A DNA stretch of 64,000 nucleotides, from assembly GCA_037349495.1 (NCBI GenBank), contig CP140221.1, positions 248,001-312,000 on the forward strand, in the 5' to 3' direction. Under the pieces are notes generated by a model that searched no databases, was not told where the DNA came from, and saw only the letters and a list, made by a program, of their open reading frames with translations. The position numbers were made by a program, and so were the translations under genes. Source of the stretch: Lotmaria passim (taxonomy: Eukaryota; Euglenozoa; Kinetoplastea; Trypanosomatida; Trypanosomatidae). Every line of letters begins with the position of its first letter. The stretch's first letter is position 1. Below, in pieces: positions 20,401 through 31,748 of the stretch.

Positions 20401-23400
20401 TGCAGGTGGGAAAGCGACAATAAAAAAGAGCGTACGGTTCCTAGAAAAAGGGGAAAAATGCTTGCCGAGTTTCTTTAAGTTGTTTTTCTCGCATCCCTGG
20501 GCTGCTTTCGGACGCATCGGTGACAAACATGGAAAGCTCGGTTTCCGTGCACAAGACAGTGTAGGGACACATTTCAACTTTTTTTTTTTTTGGGATGTGG
20601 GGGAAGGGCCTATATGGGTGGACGTTTCTCTCCTAAGCAGCGCCGTTTGATGCTCCTTTTTCTTTTTTAATCACTTTTCTGCGCACAGCGACGTTTTCAA
20701 CTTCCACGTTTTTCCTCTCTGCCTTCTCTACCTTTCCTTCTCTGTGCGTTTCATTCATGCTCAAATTAAAAACGGACTCATCTCTTTTGACCTGTGAACA
20801 TAGTGAATCTCAGCAAAAAAAAAAAAAACAAGTTCTTTTTACGTGTGGTCTGGAAATCAATTCACTCTCAAAACAAAGACAAAACAAAAAACAATCGAGA
20901 AGAACATTTTTTTCTTTTCAAAAAGCACTTTTTTTTCCCTACTTCCGTTCCTCTTTCTATACCTTCCTGTTGTAGCTGTTCTTGACTCCTTTTTATTTTC
21001 TTCTCCTCTTCACATTATTTTCGTTTTCTACATATATATATATATTCTTTTTTGTGACCTTGGTTGCTTACGTCTCTCGTGGTACGACCCTTGTCGACGC
21101 TGCTTTTTTTTTTTAAGTACTTTATTCTGCAGCTTTTTCGAAAAAGTTAGCTTGCTTTTGCTAAGCCATTTTCTTTGAACTGCCCCAAAAGAGTGGACAG
21201 CAAAAAAACAAAAAAAAAACTAAGTTTGACAACCCATTAGACATACTTCGTAAAAAAAAAAAAAGGATTATTGCTAGCACTATTCTCCTCTTTATTTCTT
21301 TCGCACATCAAACTCTATCAAACAAAAGCAATAACAAAAAGAAAAGATATTAAAAGACAGTCAGAACAGCCCCACGAGTCTGTATCTACCACGAGACAAG
21401 TGAAAGCAACCACCGTAACAGCAAACAGACAAACAGCCCGCCTCCCAAAAGCAAAACAAAACAAGGAAACACACACACACACACACACACACCGCGTACA
21501 GAAGCCAACAACACAACAAACTAGCAAGTTACCTTCTGATCGCGTGTCTAGCGTTCTCTTCTTCACGTACTGTCGTTGCTTTCCACGTTTAAGGAACCCA
21601 CCATTCTGAGTGCGCTGTTTCGTCGTTGAAGGCTCTTTTTTATCTTCTTGATTTAATTGTTATCGTGCTCCTTCAGCCACCCAAGCAGTGCTTCGTCCTT
21701 TTTTTTTTTTGAATGACGCTCCCCAGAGCTTTATACTTGTTGTCGACTTCGTCAGTATCAGGAGAACGCTTTTTTTTTGTTTTTCCACGCACTCTTCTTT
21801 AGTGATCTACGACTTTGCTTTCTTTTGAAATAAGTTCCTTATTTTTTTATTTATACCTTTTTAAAGGTACATGAATAGCTGGTTTCATTCATAAACACAC
21901 AAAAGAACAATAACAGAAAAAGCAATCAAGAGCATCACTTTTCTGTTCTCAACCCCTTTTTGCTCCCTTCTCACTTTTTCTGTTTATTCCCAGACTGCAT
22001 CAATTTCCTTCTTTTTTTTTTTTATTGTTGTTGTGTAAGAAGGTGTTCCTCGACTGTATCTTCGGAACACCTCCTCACACGTACATATATTTGTTTTTCT
22101 CTTTCCCATTTTGATGGAAATTGGGAGAGTTAAAATAGCGTGCTTCTTTCTGAAAGAGTGTTTTCTGTCAGCCGTCGTTACCGTTGGCTATTGGACTCTA
22201 CGCTTCCTGTTTTCTCGTCTGTAATCCTATTTTTTGTGTTTTCTTCACGGAGCAAAATAGGATTCAGCGTATTCAGACACTTTGCTCGTTTAAAGGTTAA
22301 CGGCACATTTTTTTTTTGCTCTGTAAAGCAGAGGTTGGGCGCTCGTTTTTTTTTTTTTGTCAACTCAGCGGTGCTCCCAAGTCACACACACATACAAACA
22401 GTTTGGGTCACCTCTGCGAAACAGGAAAAAAAGGCAAAAAAAAAGCAAAAGCAGCAACTTCGCCGCATCAGCAAACAAGCAGCGCCAAACACACGGTGCG
22501 CACCGTAATCAAGCACGCCAACGAGGTTCTCTCTCTTCTTTTTCAAGCGAAAGAGGCGAAAACTGCAAGGTTTGCAGTCTCTGGTCTCTCACAACTACAC
22601 CAAGTCGCACGCACACATCCAGCGATAAGTACCCACACAAACGCAACACAATTGATCTCACAAAAACACTGCATTACAACTCAAGCGCAGTAATAGACTC
22701 GTATTGCAAGAAAACGCTTGGTGAAGTTGGTGAATAAACCGTCACAACTCGGTTAAATCTTTTTTTTTTCTTGGCGCATCTTCTTTTTTTTTTTGCCTTC
22801 TTTTTTTTTTTTTGTTAGACACGTACACACAAACAACAACAACAAAAAAACAGACAAAGCGAAACAGCTGTTTTTCAGGAGGCTTATACCGAGTGTCAAG
22901 GTATCTCCTGCTTTTTTCTTCTTTAAACGAATTGTCAACCTCTTTTTTCTTTTACATTTTATCGACTTTTGTATTTCCACACCGCCGAATACAAACAGTG
23001 GCACGTATCGGAGAGCATGAGAAAAGGATTTGAACTAGGAAAAGGGTTTTCTGAGATAAAGGAAGAGAGCCTCGCACGACTTGTCCGCGCGTACGTTCTT
23101 TGATAGCCATCTTTTGATTTCAACCTTCACAAGAAACCTGTTCTTTTTGTTTTAGATTTCAAGCTCTTTTTTGGCCTGAGTTTTTTTTTTTTTACTTTTT
23201 ATTTTTGTTTCTACTGTTTGACAGTCTGCTACATACCAGCTCTTTTGATTTTTTTTTTCCTTCTGGCTTTTTCTTTTTCTGCGTTCTTGCTCTGATTTTT
23301 CTCTCTCTCTCTCTCTCTTGCTTCCGACTGCACAACACCAAAGTCGCTACACCTACAAGAAGAAAGAAGAAAGAGAGAGGAAAAAAAAAAAAAGAGGAGA

Positions 23401-24250
23401 ACTGAAACAAAGGAGAGCGTTTGTGTTGACTGAAAGCTCTTTTTTTATTTATTGACGGAATAGTTGTTAAGCCGGTGCATGACTTTTGGTCGTTACATTT
23501 GAAAGGCAGCCCAGTGTGTGCTCGTTCTCAAACGAAAGACGAACGGAGTAGACATTCACCACTAGCCTTGAGCTTCACAGACCTCAACGTAGAGGCAAAA
23601 AACAAACAAGCAATCAAATCAAATCAAACAGAAGAAAAAAAACAAAGCAAAACAAACAAACAAACAGAAAAAAAAAAAAAACAATTATAATAATAACAGC
23701 GAAAAAAGGGGAAAAAGGGAAAAAGAAAGAAACACATAACTGCCTTTTTTTTCCCTGCTTCACCTCGCACAAAGATACGAACAAGAAGAAAGGTGGAATA
23801 AAACCCTCTATTACTACCACTATTACAGCGAGAACAAAAAGAGAGAGAAGAAAAAAAAACACACCAGAGGCAATTTTGAGAGTTGTTTTGTATTGTACTA
23901 TTGCTTTGGTTTTGCGTGAGAGACGGTAACTATGGTGAGTCTTCTCTACGACTGTCTCTCATTTTTTTGTAGTCTACCTCTTTTTCACACACATTTCAGG
24001 TTACGTTGGTGTGCGTGTGTGTGTGTGCTTGTGTGCATCTCTTTATCTGTGTATGTGTGCGTGGGTTAGCTGCTTTGCCCCCTCCCCCTGTGCTCTCTAT
24101 TATCAAACCTACTCTTTTTTCTGTTTCTCTATCCATCTTTATCTCTCGACCCTTTTTTTGTTTTGCTTTTTGGCTTTGTGCGATCATCAATTATCTTTTT
24201 TTTCTTCCCTTTTTTTTATTTTCAGATTCTTCAGTGTCAAGCTTTTTATA

Positions 24251-24286
24251 GTTCACGTACACTGGTGAACTAGTGTACACGTGCAC
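24251..24286 (+). other. Imperfect hairpin in the long gap
   Basis: Left arm GTTCACGTACACT (24251-24263), loop of 8 (24264-24271), right arm AGTGTACACGTGCAC (24272-24286). Twelve base pairs can form, with one mismatch and one 2-nt bulge. The sequence is not T-rich, unlike its surroundings. If transcribed it would form a stable UTR stem-loop. Confidence 0.55.
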
Positions 24287-26845
24287 TTCACGCAGCCGGT
24301 GGGCATACATAAACGGCTGACACTTTTTTTTTCTTGCTTCTTATTCTGTTTAACCGAGAATCTACTTTTCTGTTTCCCTGTATCGCTTTCCCCACCTTTT
24401 CCTATTCTTTTTTTTCGATTTTGGTTTCACAGGAAGCAGAGGCTTTTTTCTGATATTCAACGTGCGTCTTCTTTCAAAGTTTCTAAGTGTATTATCTTTT
24501 TTTTTTCCTTAAAAAAGAAAAAGAAGGAGCAGACGTTTCTCCAGACGTGGATTTCTGTCTTTCGTTCTTCCTTTCCTCTTTTAACTTTACTTTGTAGTCG
24601 TTTTTACATCGTTTCTTCTTGCCACGATCTCCTGCTTTCCTGTCAGTGGCTCTTGTTTATATTATTACACGCATTGCAAACAAACAAACAAACAAACAAA
24701 AAAACACGATAGTATTGGTATTAAAAAGCAACTTGACTTCTTTCCCCATTTTTTTTTTTGTGGTTGTCTGGCGTTTTTTATTTCCTCCCTCCACTTCCGC
24801 TTATCTGTTAACCGCTACTTACGGTTGACGATACAGCTTTTTTTTTTTTTCGTGTAAGTTGTTTTTCACGTTTTTTTTTTTTCTCTTTATCGTTTTTTTT
24901 TGGACGCTCTCTTTTTTAGGATCCTCACCCCTCTTTCCACCTGACAAGGAAAAGTGAGGAAAGAGAACGAACGCTCTAAAAAACAAACAAGCAACAACAA
25001 CAAGAAACCACTGTCTGTGTGGAGGTACTTTACCATATGCGTGCTGGGTGATACTGTAGCCTACAAAAAAGAACCTCTTTTTTCTTTTTTTTACTTCTTT
25101 CACGTAGACAATATAGTCATCCTCTTGACATCACGATTGCGCAGCAAGTTTGATTGACACGAGGAAAGAAGAGAAACAAAATAAGAAAGAAAGGAAAAAA
25201 GGAGTAGGCGAAGAGCTTTGACAGAGAAACTCACGGAAAAAAACGGTTTTCAAGCTTAGCAGTAATAGAAGAAAAAAGAAACTCTCAGTTTCGCACGCGA
25301 AAGCGTAATTTATTATTATAGTATATATATATATACATATATGTATATATCTGTCGCGAAGGGTCTCTCATCCCTGTGCTTTCCTTGTTGCGAGCGAAAC
25401 GTACCTTATATGCTTTCCTGAATAAGAGTTTCTTTTTTTTTTTCTCTTTTTCTTTGCTATTCCTTGCTTTGTGCTTCCTCTTTTTGTTTATTACCTTCGG
25501 CTGATGGAACGCGCGTTGAAGCTGACTTTTTTTTTCTTCTCCTCTCTGCATGTGTTGAGCCACCAGGACTCAGTAGCACATGTCTATTAAAAATAAGAGA
25601 AAAAACCTACAAAAAAAAAACACACACACACAACAACACACCCCTTTTGTCTCTTTTTTTTTTTTCTCCCTTGTTCCCATTCAGAGTCCGGTTTGTGTAC
25701 TGCCTTTTATTATTATTATTGTAGTAATTCTGCTGAAATTCCATCTCCCTTTTTTTTTTTTTGCTGTCGTCGCTGCGTCTGACGACGCTTGTTTTTGCCG
25801 CCGACGTAAGACTGGAACGTCCAGTGAAGGACTTCGTTGGTCGCTTTTTTTATTTCTGTTCTTCTCTGACTTTCAATCTCAAGACACGATAGGTTCTCTA
25901 GTTTACTGCTTTTTTTTTTTTAACGAGCTAAAAAAGTGTAGTAAGAAATCTGTAACACTTTTTCTTTCAAACTCAGCTTTTTTTTTAGAGTACATCAGAG
26001 GGGACATCGAAGTCTCCTAGAAGAGCAGAGTGTGTGGAGCTGAGTCTGTACAACACGATCTTCAGCAACGGAAAGCCATCCGGCTGCAAACCACACTAGC
26101 AGCCGATTTCTTCTGCGTTGATCGTATTTTCTTTTTTTCATTTGTAGTTTAAGAAAGGGGGGGATAACCCTCCACAATTTTCTTTTTTTTTTTTTACTGG
26201 ACTCTTAAGAATCGATTTAATTCTACATTCCAGTGTTACGCTTCTCTTCTACAGAATTTACCCCTCATATTTGTTTGTGCTTTTGAACCTTTGCTCCCCT
26301 TTTTTTTGATCTACTTGTAAACTACTTTATTTAAAAAGCAAAAAAAAAAAAGGAAAAAGAACTTCTTTGTCGTGTACCTTCTTTTTTTTTTTTCCCCTTT
26401 TCCCAGACTCTTTTGAACTTTATTTTTCCCCATATATATATATATATATATAAACATAAACAACAACACACACGCAAGAAGAAGAAGAAGAAGAAGAAAA
26501 AAAAAAAAGAGGTGTCTACGCATTTCTTTCGTTTTGCTTTCCTTCGCTGTTGTTGTTGTAATACCCTGCGATCTTACCCCTCCCCCTTTTTTTTTTGTTT
26601 CACCTTTTACTTGTTCCGCTGTAGCTAAGGGAAGAGTATCGCTTCTACCTGCTGCCTGCTCCTTTTTTTTCTTTTTTTTTTTTTGCAGCCTAGATTCATG
26701 CAGGTATTAGTGGCCTCTTTTCCATACAATCCATAAATTCCTGTTTTTCCCTTATTCGGTGCTTTTTTTTTTTTCCCCCTTTTTTTTTCTGTACTCGCAC
26801 ACCTCAAAAAAAAAAAAAAACTCCTTGCTTTGTCGAACTGACCAA

Positions 26846-26880
26846 TCTCTTTTTTTCTCTTTTTTTTTTTCTTCCTGAAG
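26846..26880 (+). promoter_or_regulatory. Predicted trans-splice acceptor for gene C
   Basis: A strong pyrimidine tract (26846-26876) is followed by AG at 26879-26880, giving a 71-nt 5' UTR. AG at 26914-26915, after a further C/T-rich stretch, is an alternative. Confidence 0.55.
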
Positions 26881-26951
26881 CCATCTGTTCCTCTTCATTA
26901 CGTCCCCTATCCGTAGTGCTCTTTGCATCTTGGGTGGAGTGTGCTTGGTGA

Positions 26952-29900
26952 ATGCCTTCGAACCCCCCTCCACCGCGCGCGCATAAGTCGCGCTGCGCCG
27001 ACGTCCTGCTCGATTCTCCGCAGCGTCTGCCTCAGCTGACCTCCGGCAGCAGCACTGCCACCTCACCGCAGCGGCCGCTCTCGTCCACCGGTACCGGCAG
27101 CTTCGGGCCGCCACCGTCGCAGCCACATCACCCTCCACAACTACCACCGTCGTCGCTCACGCCCGCGGTCCACACGAGTTTCCTCTACGCGCCCTCCACG
27201 CACTCCTCCTCGCATCGACCACCACCACCACCATCGCCGCATCCCATCGCAGCAGGTAAGTCGGTATCGTCTGCAACAGCTCCCACGGTAGCGATGGACG
27301 TGTCGCGGCCGCCGCCGTCGGCGTCAGCGAGTCAGCCGGAAGGTTCTCTTTCACCGCGAGTCGTCTCTAGCAACATTGCGACGACTTCTTTTTTACCCGC
27401 ATGGGTGCATCTCGATTTCACCACCTTCTCCGGCGTGCCGTCGCCGTCGTTGCGCGTCACCACTGGGCTGTGTGGGACTGGGACAGCACCCACCGTCTCC
27501 TCAAACCTTTCCCCGACCGTGACGGCTGCAGCCACAGTGCAGGAGACAAGTCCTGGCTACGCAGCCGCGACGGTGCCACCACCACCACCACCGCCCCCAC
27601 CACCGCTGCTGCCATCACCGCTGCCGCGACGGGAGGACCATCGACAGATGTCTGGGACACCGCGGCAACGGTGTGAGGTGTCTCCACCTGCGACGACGAC
27701 GACGACAGCAGCAGTTAAGGCAGCAGGCCAGATCTTTCCAGCAGAGCCACCGCTCCCTTCCGCCAGTGTCACACCGATGCTGCTGCAGCCGCCACCGCTG
27801 CGGCGTGTGGCCTCCACCGGCACGCTGAACAACTCCACCTATGGCCTTGCGCCGCTGATCGAATGGGTGCCGGTGCCTGGCTGGGACGACACGGAGATGG
27901 TGCGAGGAGAGGGCGGGGGCTACTTTAAAGCAGACGCCAAAACGGGGCGGCCCTACCGCGTAAACTGGGTGCGTCCGCGCGACCTTTCCCGCCCGCCCAC
28001 CGTCAGCTCCTCGGGCGCTGCCACCCCTGTCTCCTTCAGCCCACTGCCGGTGAACGGCCTACCGTCGACAACATACAACAGCTACAATAACAACAAAAGC
28101 TCCGAGCCGGAGGCGGGACCGGCACTCTTTAATGTGCGAGATATCCATCTATCTCAGGAGGCTCTGCAACAACAACAACAACAACAGCAGTTGACGATGG
28201 CGGCCTCACAGGTACACCGTCATTTAAGGTTCGAGACGCCCGATACCGTCGCGTCCTCACCGCTGCGAGACGGGCATGCGAAGTCGCCGGCCACTGCCAC
28301 CGCTGCGGCGGAGATGTCGCCGCTGACGATTCGCGACACCGTCGCCGCCTTCACGACAAGCATCGTGGAAGCGGTGGCGGCGGAGGAGGAGGAGGGCGGC
28401 GAGGCGGCTTCCTCCTCCTCCCACGCAGACGACGACGAGGGGGCGGAGAGGGGGCGAGTGCAGGGGAAAGGCAGCGCAGACGTCGACTTCGTTGGTCTGC
28501 CACGTCGCCGTACTGTCAACTCGACCGCCGCCGCTGCACCCGCCATGGCCATCCCGCCTCTGCTGCTGGTGCTGCAGGACACGAAGACGCCAAGCGCGAC
28601 GACGGCCCGCGCCGATCTCACGGAGGCAGAAACCGCCGCCAGTGGGGCGCCCTCTTACTCCTACGCCTTCCAGTGGCTGAGCTCGTCGAACCGGGCCAGC
28701 GGGACCAGCAACAGCGACGAGCGCGCGACAACAACGGCGACGACGGCGGCGGTGGTGGCAGCGGCGCCACTCAGCGTGTCGCCTGAGGTGATGCTGCGCC
28801 GCAGCATCCCTGTGAACTGCGACGGCTACGACGCTCACAACTGCAGTGTCTTCACTGGTGTGCGGAAGGACGGGACGGTGTCGGTGGTGATGCTGGAGCC
28901 GTACCCAGAGCGGTTGCCTTACTCGCCACGCCACACCTTCCCACACCAGCGACAGCCAACGCTGCTGCGGGAGCGACAGCGGCAGGAGAGGACGTGGCCT
29001 TGCGCCTCGCCGCCACACTCGCCCATCACGCCATCGCTGCCGCAGACGCAGCAGCAGCGGAGACCGTCGGTCAGCGCGGACCCGGCGCTGCGATCGCAGA
29101 CGAAGTCGCCGCACGTGTCACCGCCTACGGTGGCGTCGCCGCAGACCACCACGGCGACGGCGACAACGGGTGCCTTCATACAGGGAAACAGTCACGTCAC
29201 ACCGCCGCTGGGCGCGTCGGCCGTGCCGCGACCGCAGCTGCCACCACAGCCGGCGCAGCCCTCCGCGACGGTGGTGCCTCGACGGCATGGCCGCGGAGTC
29301 ACGAGCAACGCTAAGGTAGTGCGCGAGGCGTCGTCGCTGAGCGCAGCCATGACCGCCGCGTCGACAGTGGCGTTGCGCGGCCACGGCAACAACCTCGCAG
29401 CGGTGTTGTCCACAGCCCAGCCGGTGTGGTCGCCATTAATGAACAACGCACCACCAGTAGTCAACCTTGCTGCTGCAGGTGCTGCTGGGATGGAAACGGC
29501 TACCGCAGTGCTGACCGTCTCGACCCTCGCAAACAGCTGCAGCGGCAATGCTGTGGGTAGCCAGCCGCCACCGCTGCAGCCCTTTGCCGCACCTGCGGTA
29601 GACGCTACTTTGCGGCCACCGCCGGAGCCGCACGCGGCCACGCTGAAGCCGACGTCGTCGTACACCGTCGCTCCGCAGGGGCGCTCCGCAGCCACACGCA
29701 GCGAAGTGAGAGAGTTTGTCGAGGCTGCAGCGCGGGCCCGCAGAGGCGGGAGCAGCGGTGTGAGTGCGAGTGCGGCATCGATGAATGGTCGAGAAGGTTC
29801 TGCTTCTGCTGCTGCTGCTGCTGCTGCTGGTGGTGGTGGTGCGTCGCAGCCCGTCTCGGCTGCCCTTTTCAAGCGGCCGAAGTCGTCGACGTCGCACCGC

Positions 29901-30973
29901 ACGCCTGCCACGGCGGCTGTCGTGCCACCGCCCACGGCTGCCGTGCACACCCTCAACGACGCATCGAACCCACCGCGGCCGACCAACACGACCGCCTCGT
30001 ACTCCATCCTCCCTAGCTGGTGCCTTCGCCTGTTGGACACGCTGCTGACGCCGATGGCCGCCGCAGGCACGGGCGGTAGCAGCTGGCCAAACCTACAGTC
30101 ATCACCACGACCTCAGCCGCCCCCGCAGCAGCACGAACCTACACCCACCTCTGGCACGACCACCGCCGGCAGCGACGTAGACAGCAAGATGTGGAGCGTT
30201 GAGACACGTAACGGCGTGCCCATCGGGTGGACGCTGAAGTCTGTCACCGCGGCAGAGCGGGCAGCTGCGGCTGCTGCTGGCAAGTCGGCGCCGGTGGCGT
30301 CGTCTACGCGGGATGAGGAGACGAAGACGACGTCACTTATGGCGTCCACCGTGTCCTCAACGGATGACGGTGACGTGCACGCGCTCTCTTCCCCGCTGCC
30401 CTTCTCGCTGACCACGCCGGCTGCGGTGTCGGTGCCGAATCCCAACACTTGTTTTTTGCATGCCGTAAGCCAGCCAGGCGCGGAGGTGGAGGTAAAGGTG
30501 GAGGTGGAGGTGGACGAGGGGCAAACGCGGGAGAACAGCCGGGGAGAGCGAATGCGGAGCTGCGGTGAGGCCGCGACGACCCCTCGCCCGGCACAGCGGC
30601 CGTCCGTCCCCTCCACTACGCTACAGCAACAGCAGCGCCGCTTCACCCGCTCTTCCATCATGACCCACAGCGGTCTTAGCATGCAGGAAAGCGTGAATAA
30701 CGTCAGTGGCGGTCACGCCGCCGCCGTCGCCGCAACAGCGGGAGGAGTTACGGAGGCACCGTTGGCCGCCGCGTCGGCCAGCGCTGGCCCCTCTTACGCA
30801 CACATGTACAACGGGGTCGAGATGCTCCTTAACGCAGCAGCTCCCTGCACCGCGGCTCCATCGCCGACAGCGCCGTTGTCGCAGTCAACCGCGTGTGCGC
30901 CGGCGCCGGCGGGCCGCTCGCACAGCCACCACCGCGACGACGTCGAAGGCGTAGCCGCGGTGGACCCGCGAAC

Positions 30974-31005
<32 letters not shown>

Positions 31006-31748
31006 CGGGGAGGACGGGAGCTGTGCCGCTGGCGCCGCCGCCACTGCAGGCCACAACCGCCGCCAATGAGCGTCTGCGCACCCGCAGCGTGGACGTCTCC
31101 ATCGCCCTCACCCAGTTTCAATACTACCTCGAGCAGCAGCAGCGGAAGCAGCGGGCGGCGGCGACGGCGGCGGCGACGGAGCGGCTGCTGCGACACGGCG
31201 GACAGCCGCCGGCGCCGCCCTCCCTCCCATCCAGCCAAGTCGCCAGTGCGGGGGAGGTGGCGCCGCAGCGGAGTGTCCCGGCCTCAGCGTACATCCTGCC
31301 GAACAGCCGCGGCAATGATGGCCAGGAGGGGGCGGCGGCAGCCGAGTACACCAACGTGGCCTGCACTGCCACGCGAGGCGGGGCTGACACCCCCAGTTCC
31401 GTACGTCGAGGCCAGACATCAGCGGAGCGGCGGCCGGGAGTGGTGGCCATGGTGGTGCCGCCACCGCGGCAGACGACGTCGTCGTCGTCGTCTGTGCCGC
31501 CGCGGCCTGCGACGGCAGGTGTCCGCGAGGCGAAGCCGCTTCTTCTCCCTCCCGCGGGCGGCGCTCCTCCCTCAGCAGCACCAGGCAGCCAGATTGTGGT
31601 GGACTCGCAGACGTCGGAGCTGCCGTCCAGGGCGGCTCCGACGTCGCAGTCGCCGAGCGTGGGCGTGTCAGGCCACTTTCCACGAAGGCCACCGCCGCAG
31701 CACGAGTCGCAGTACGGTCGGCATGCCGTGCGCTTGAGCAACAACTGA
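26952..31748 (+). CDS. Gene C: very large disordered protein with a WW-like island
   Basis: A 1598-residue protein, mostly Pro/Ser/Thr/Ala low complexity with short poly-Pro, poly-Gln and poly-Glu runs. Ordered-looking islands stand out. Residues 305-342 read like a WW domain with longer loops: PVPGW (W311), YF at 324-325, KTG at 330-332, W339 and P342. The W-to-W spacing is 28, against about 20-23 in typical WW domains. Residues about 614-658 (IPVNCDGY ... RKDGTVSVVMLEPYPERL) and 1080-1103 (MWSVETRNGVPIGWTLKS) may be degenerate relatives of the same fold. Residues about 1376-1400 form a helical, Gln-rich segment (VDVSIALTQFQYYLEQQQ). WW domains bind proline-rich ligands, and this protein and its neighbours are full of Pro motifs. 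It does not carry a clear copy of block 1. The exact function is unknown. Confidence 0.87.

Larger units (their letters stand above)
17431..26951 (+). other. 9.5-kb gap with no supportable gene
   Basis: This is the longest gene-free stretch in the window. It is dominated by T8-T16 runs, A runs, (CT)9 at 23301-23318, AAAC repeats at 24678-24697, CA tracts near 21472-21493 and TA tracts near 25321-25350 and 26434-26452. Every open frame of 100-150 codons inside it (for example 19912-20340, 21271-21609 and 25580-26020) is made of homopolymer-derived residues and lacks the GC-rich codon use of the real genes. Imperfect hairpins occur, the best at 24251-24286. The stretch is expected to hold the 3' UTR of B, the 5' UTR of C and possibly non-coding RNA genes I cannot identify by eye. 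Confidence 0.55.

Noticed and set aside
22041-22072. 9-bp stem-loop AGGTGTTCC / GGAACACCT with a 14-nt loop
   Set aside because: About five stems of this size are expected in the window when loops up to 20 are allowed.
28257-30070. Long - strand open frames opposite gene C (28257-29114 and 29192-30070)
   Set aside because: They are shadows of a GC-rich coding strand that rarely forms stops in the opposite frame. The composition is Arg/Gly/Val-rich and there is no upstream splice signal on that strand.
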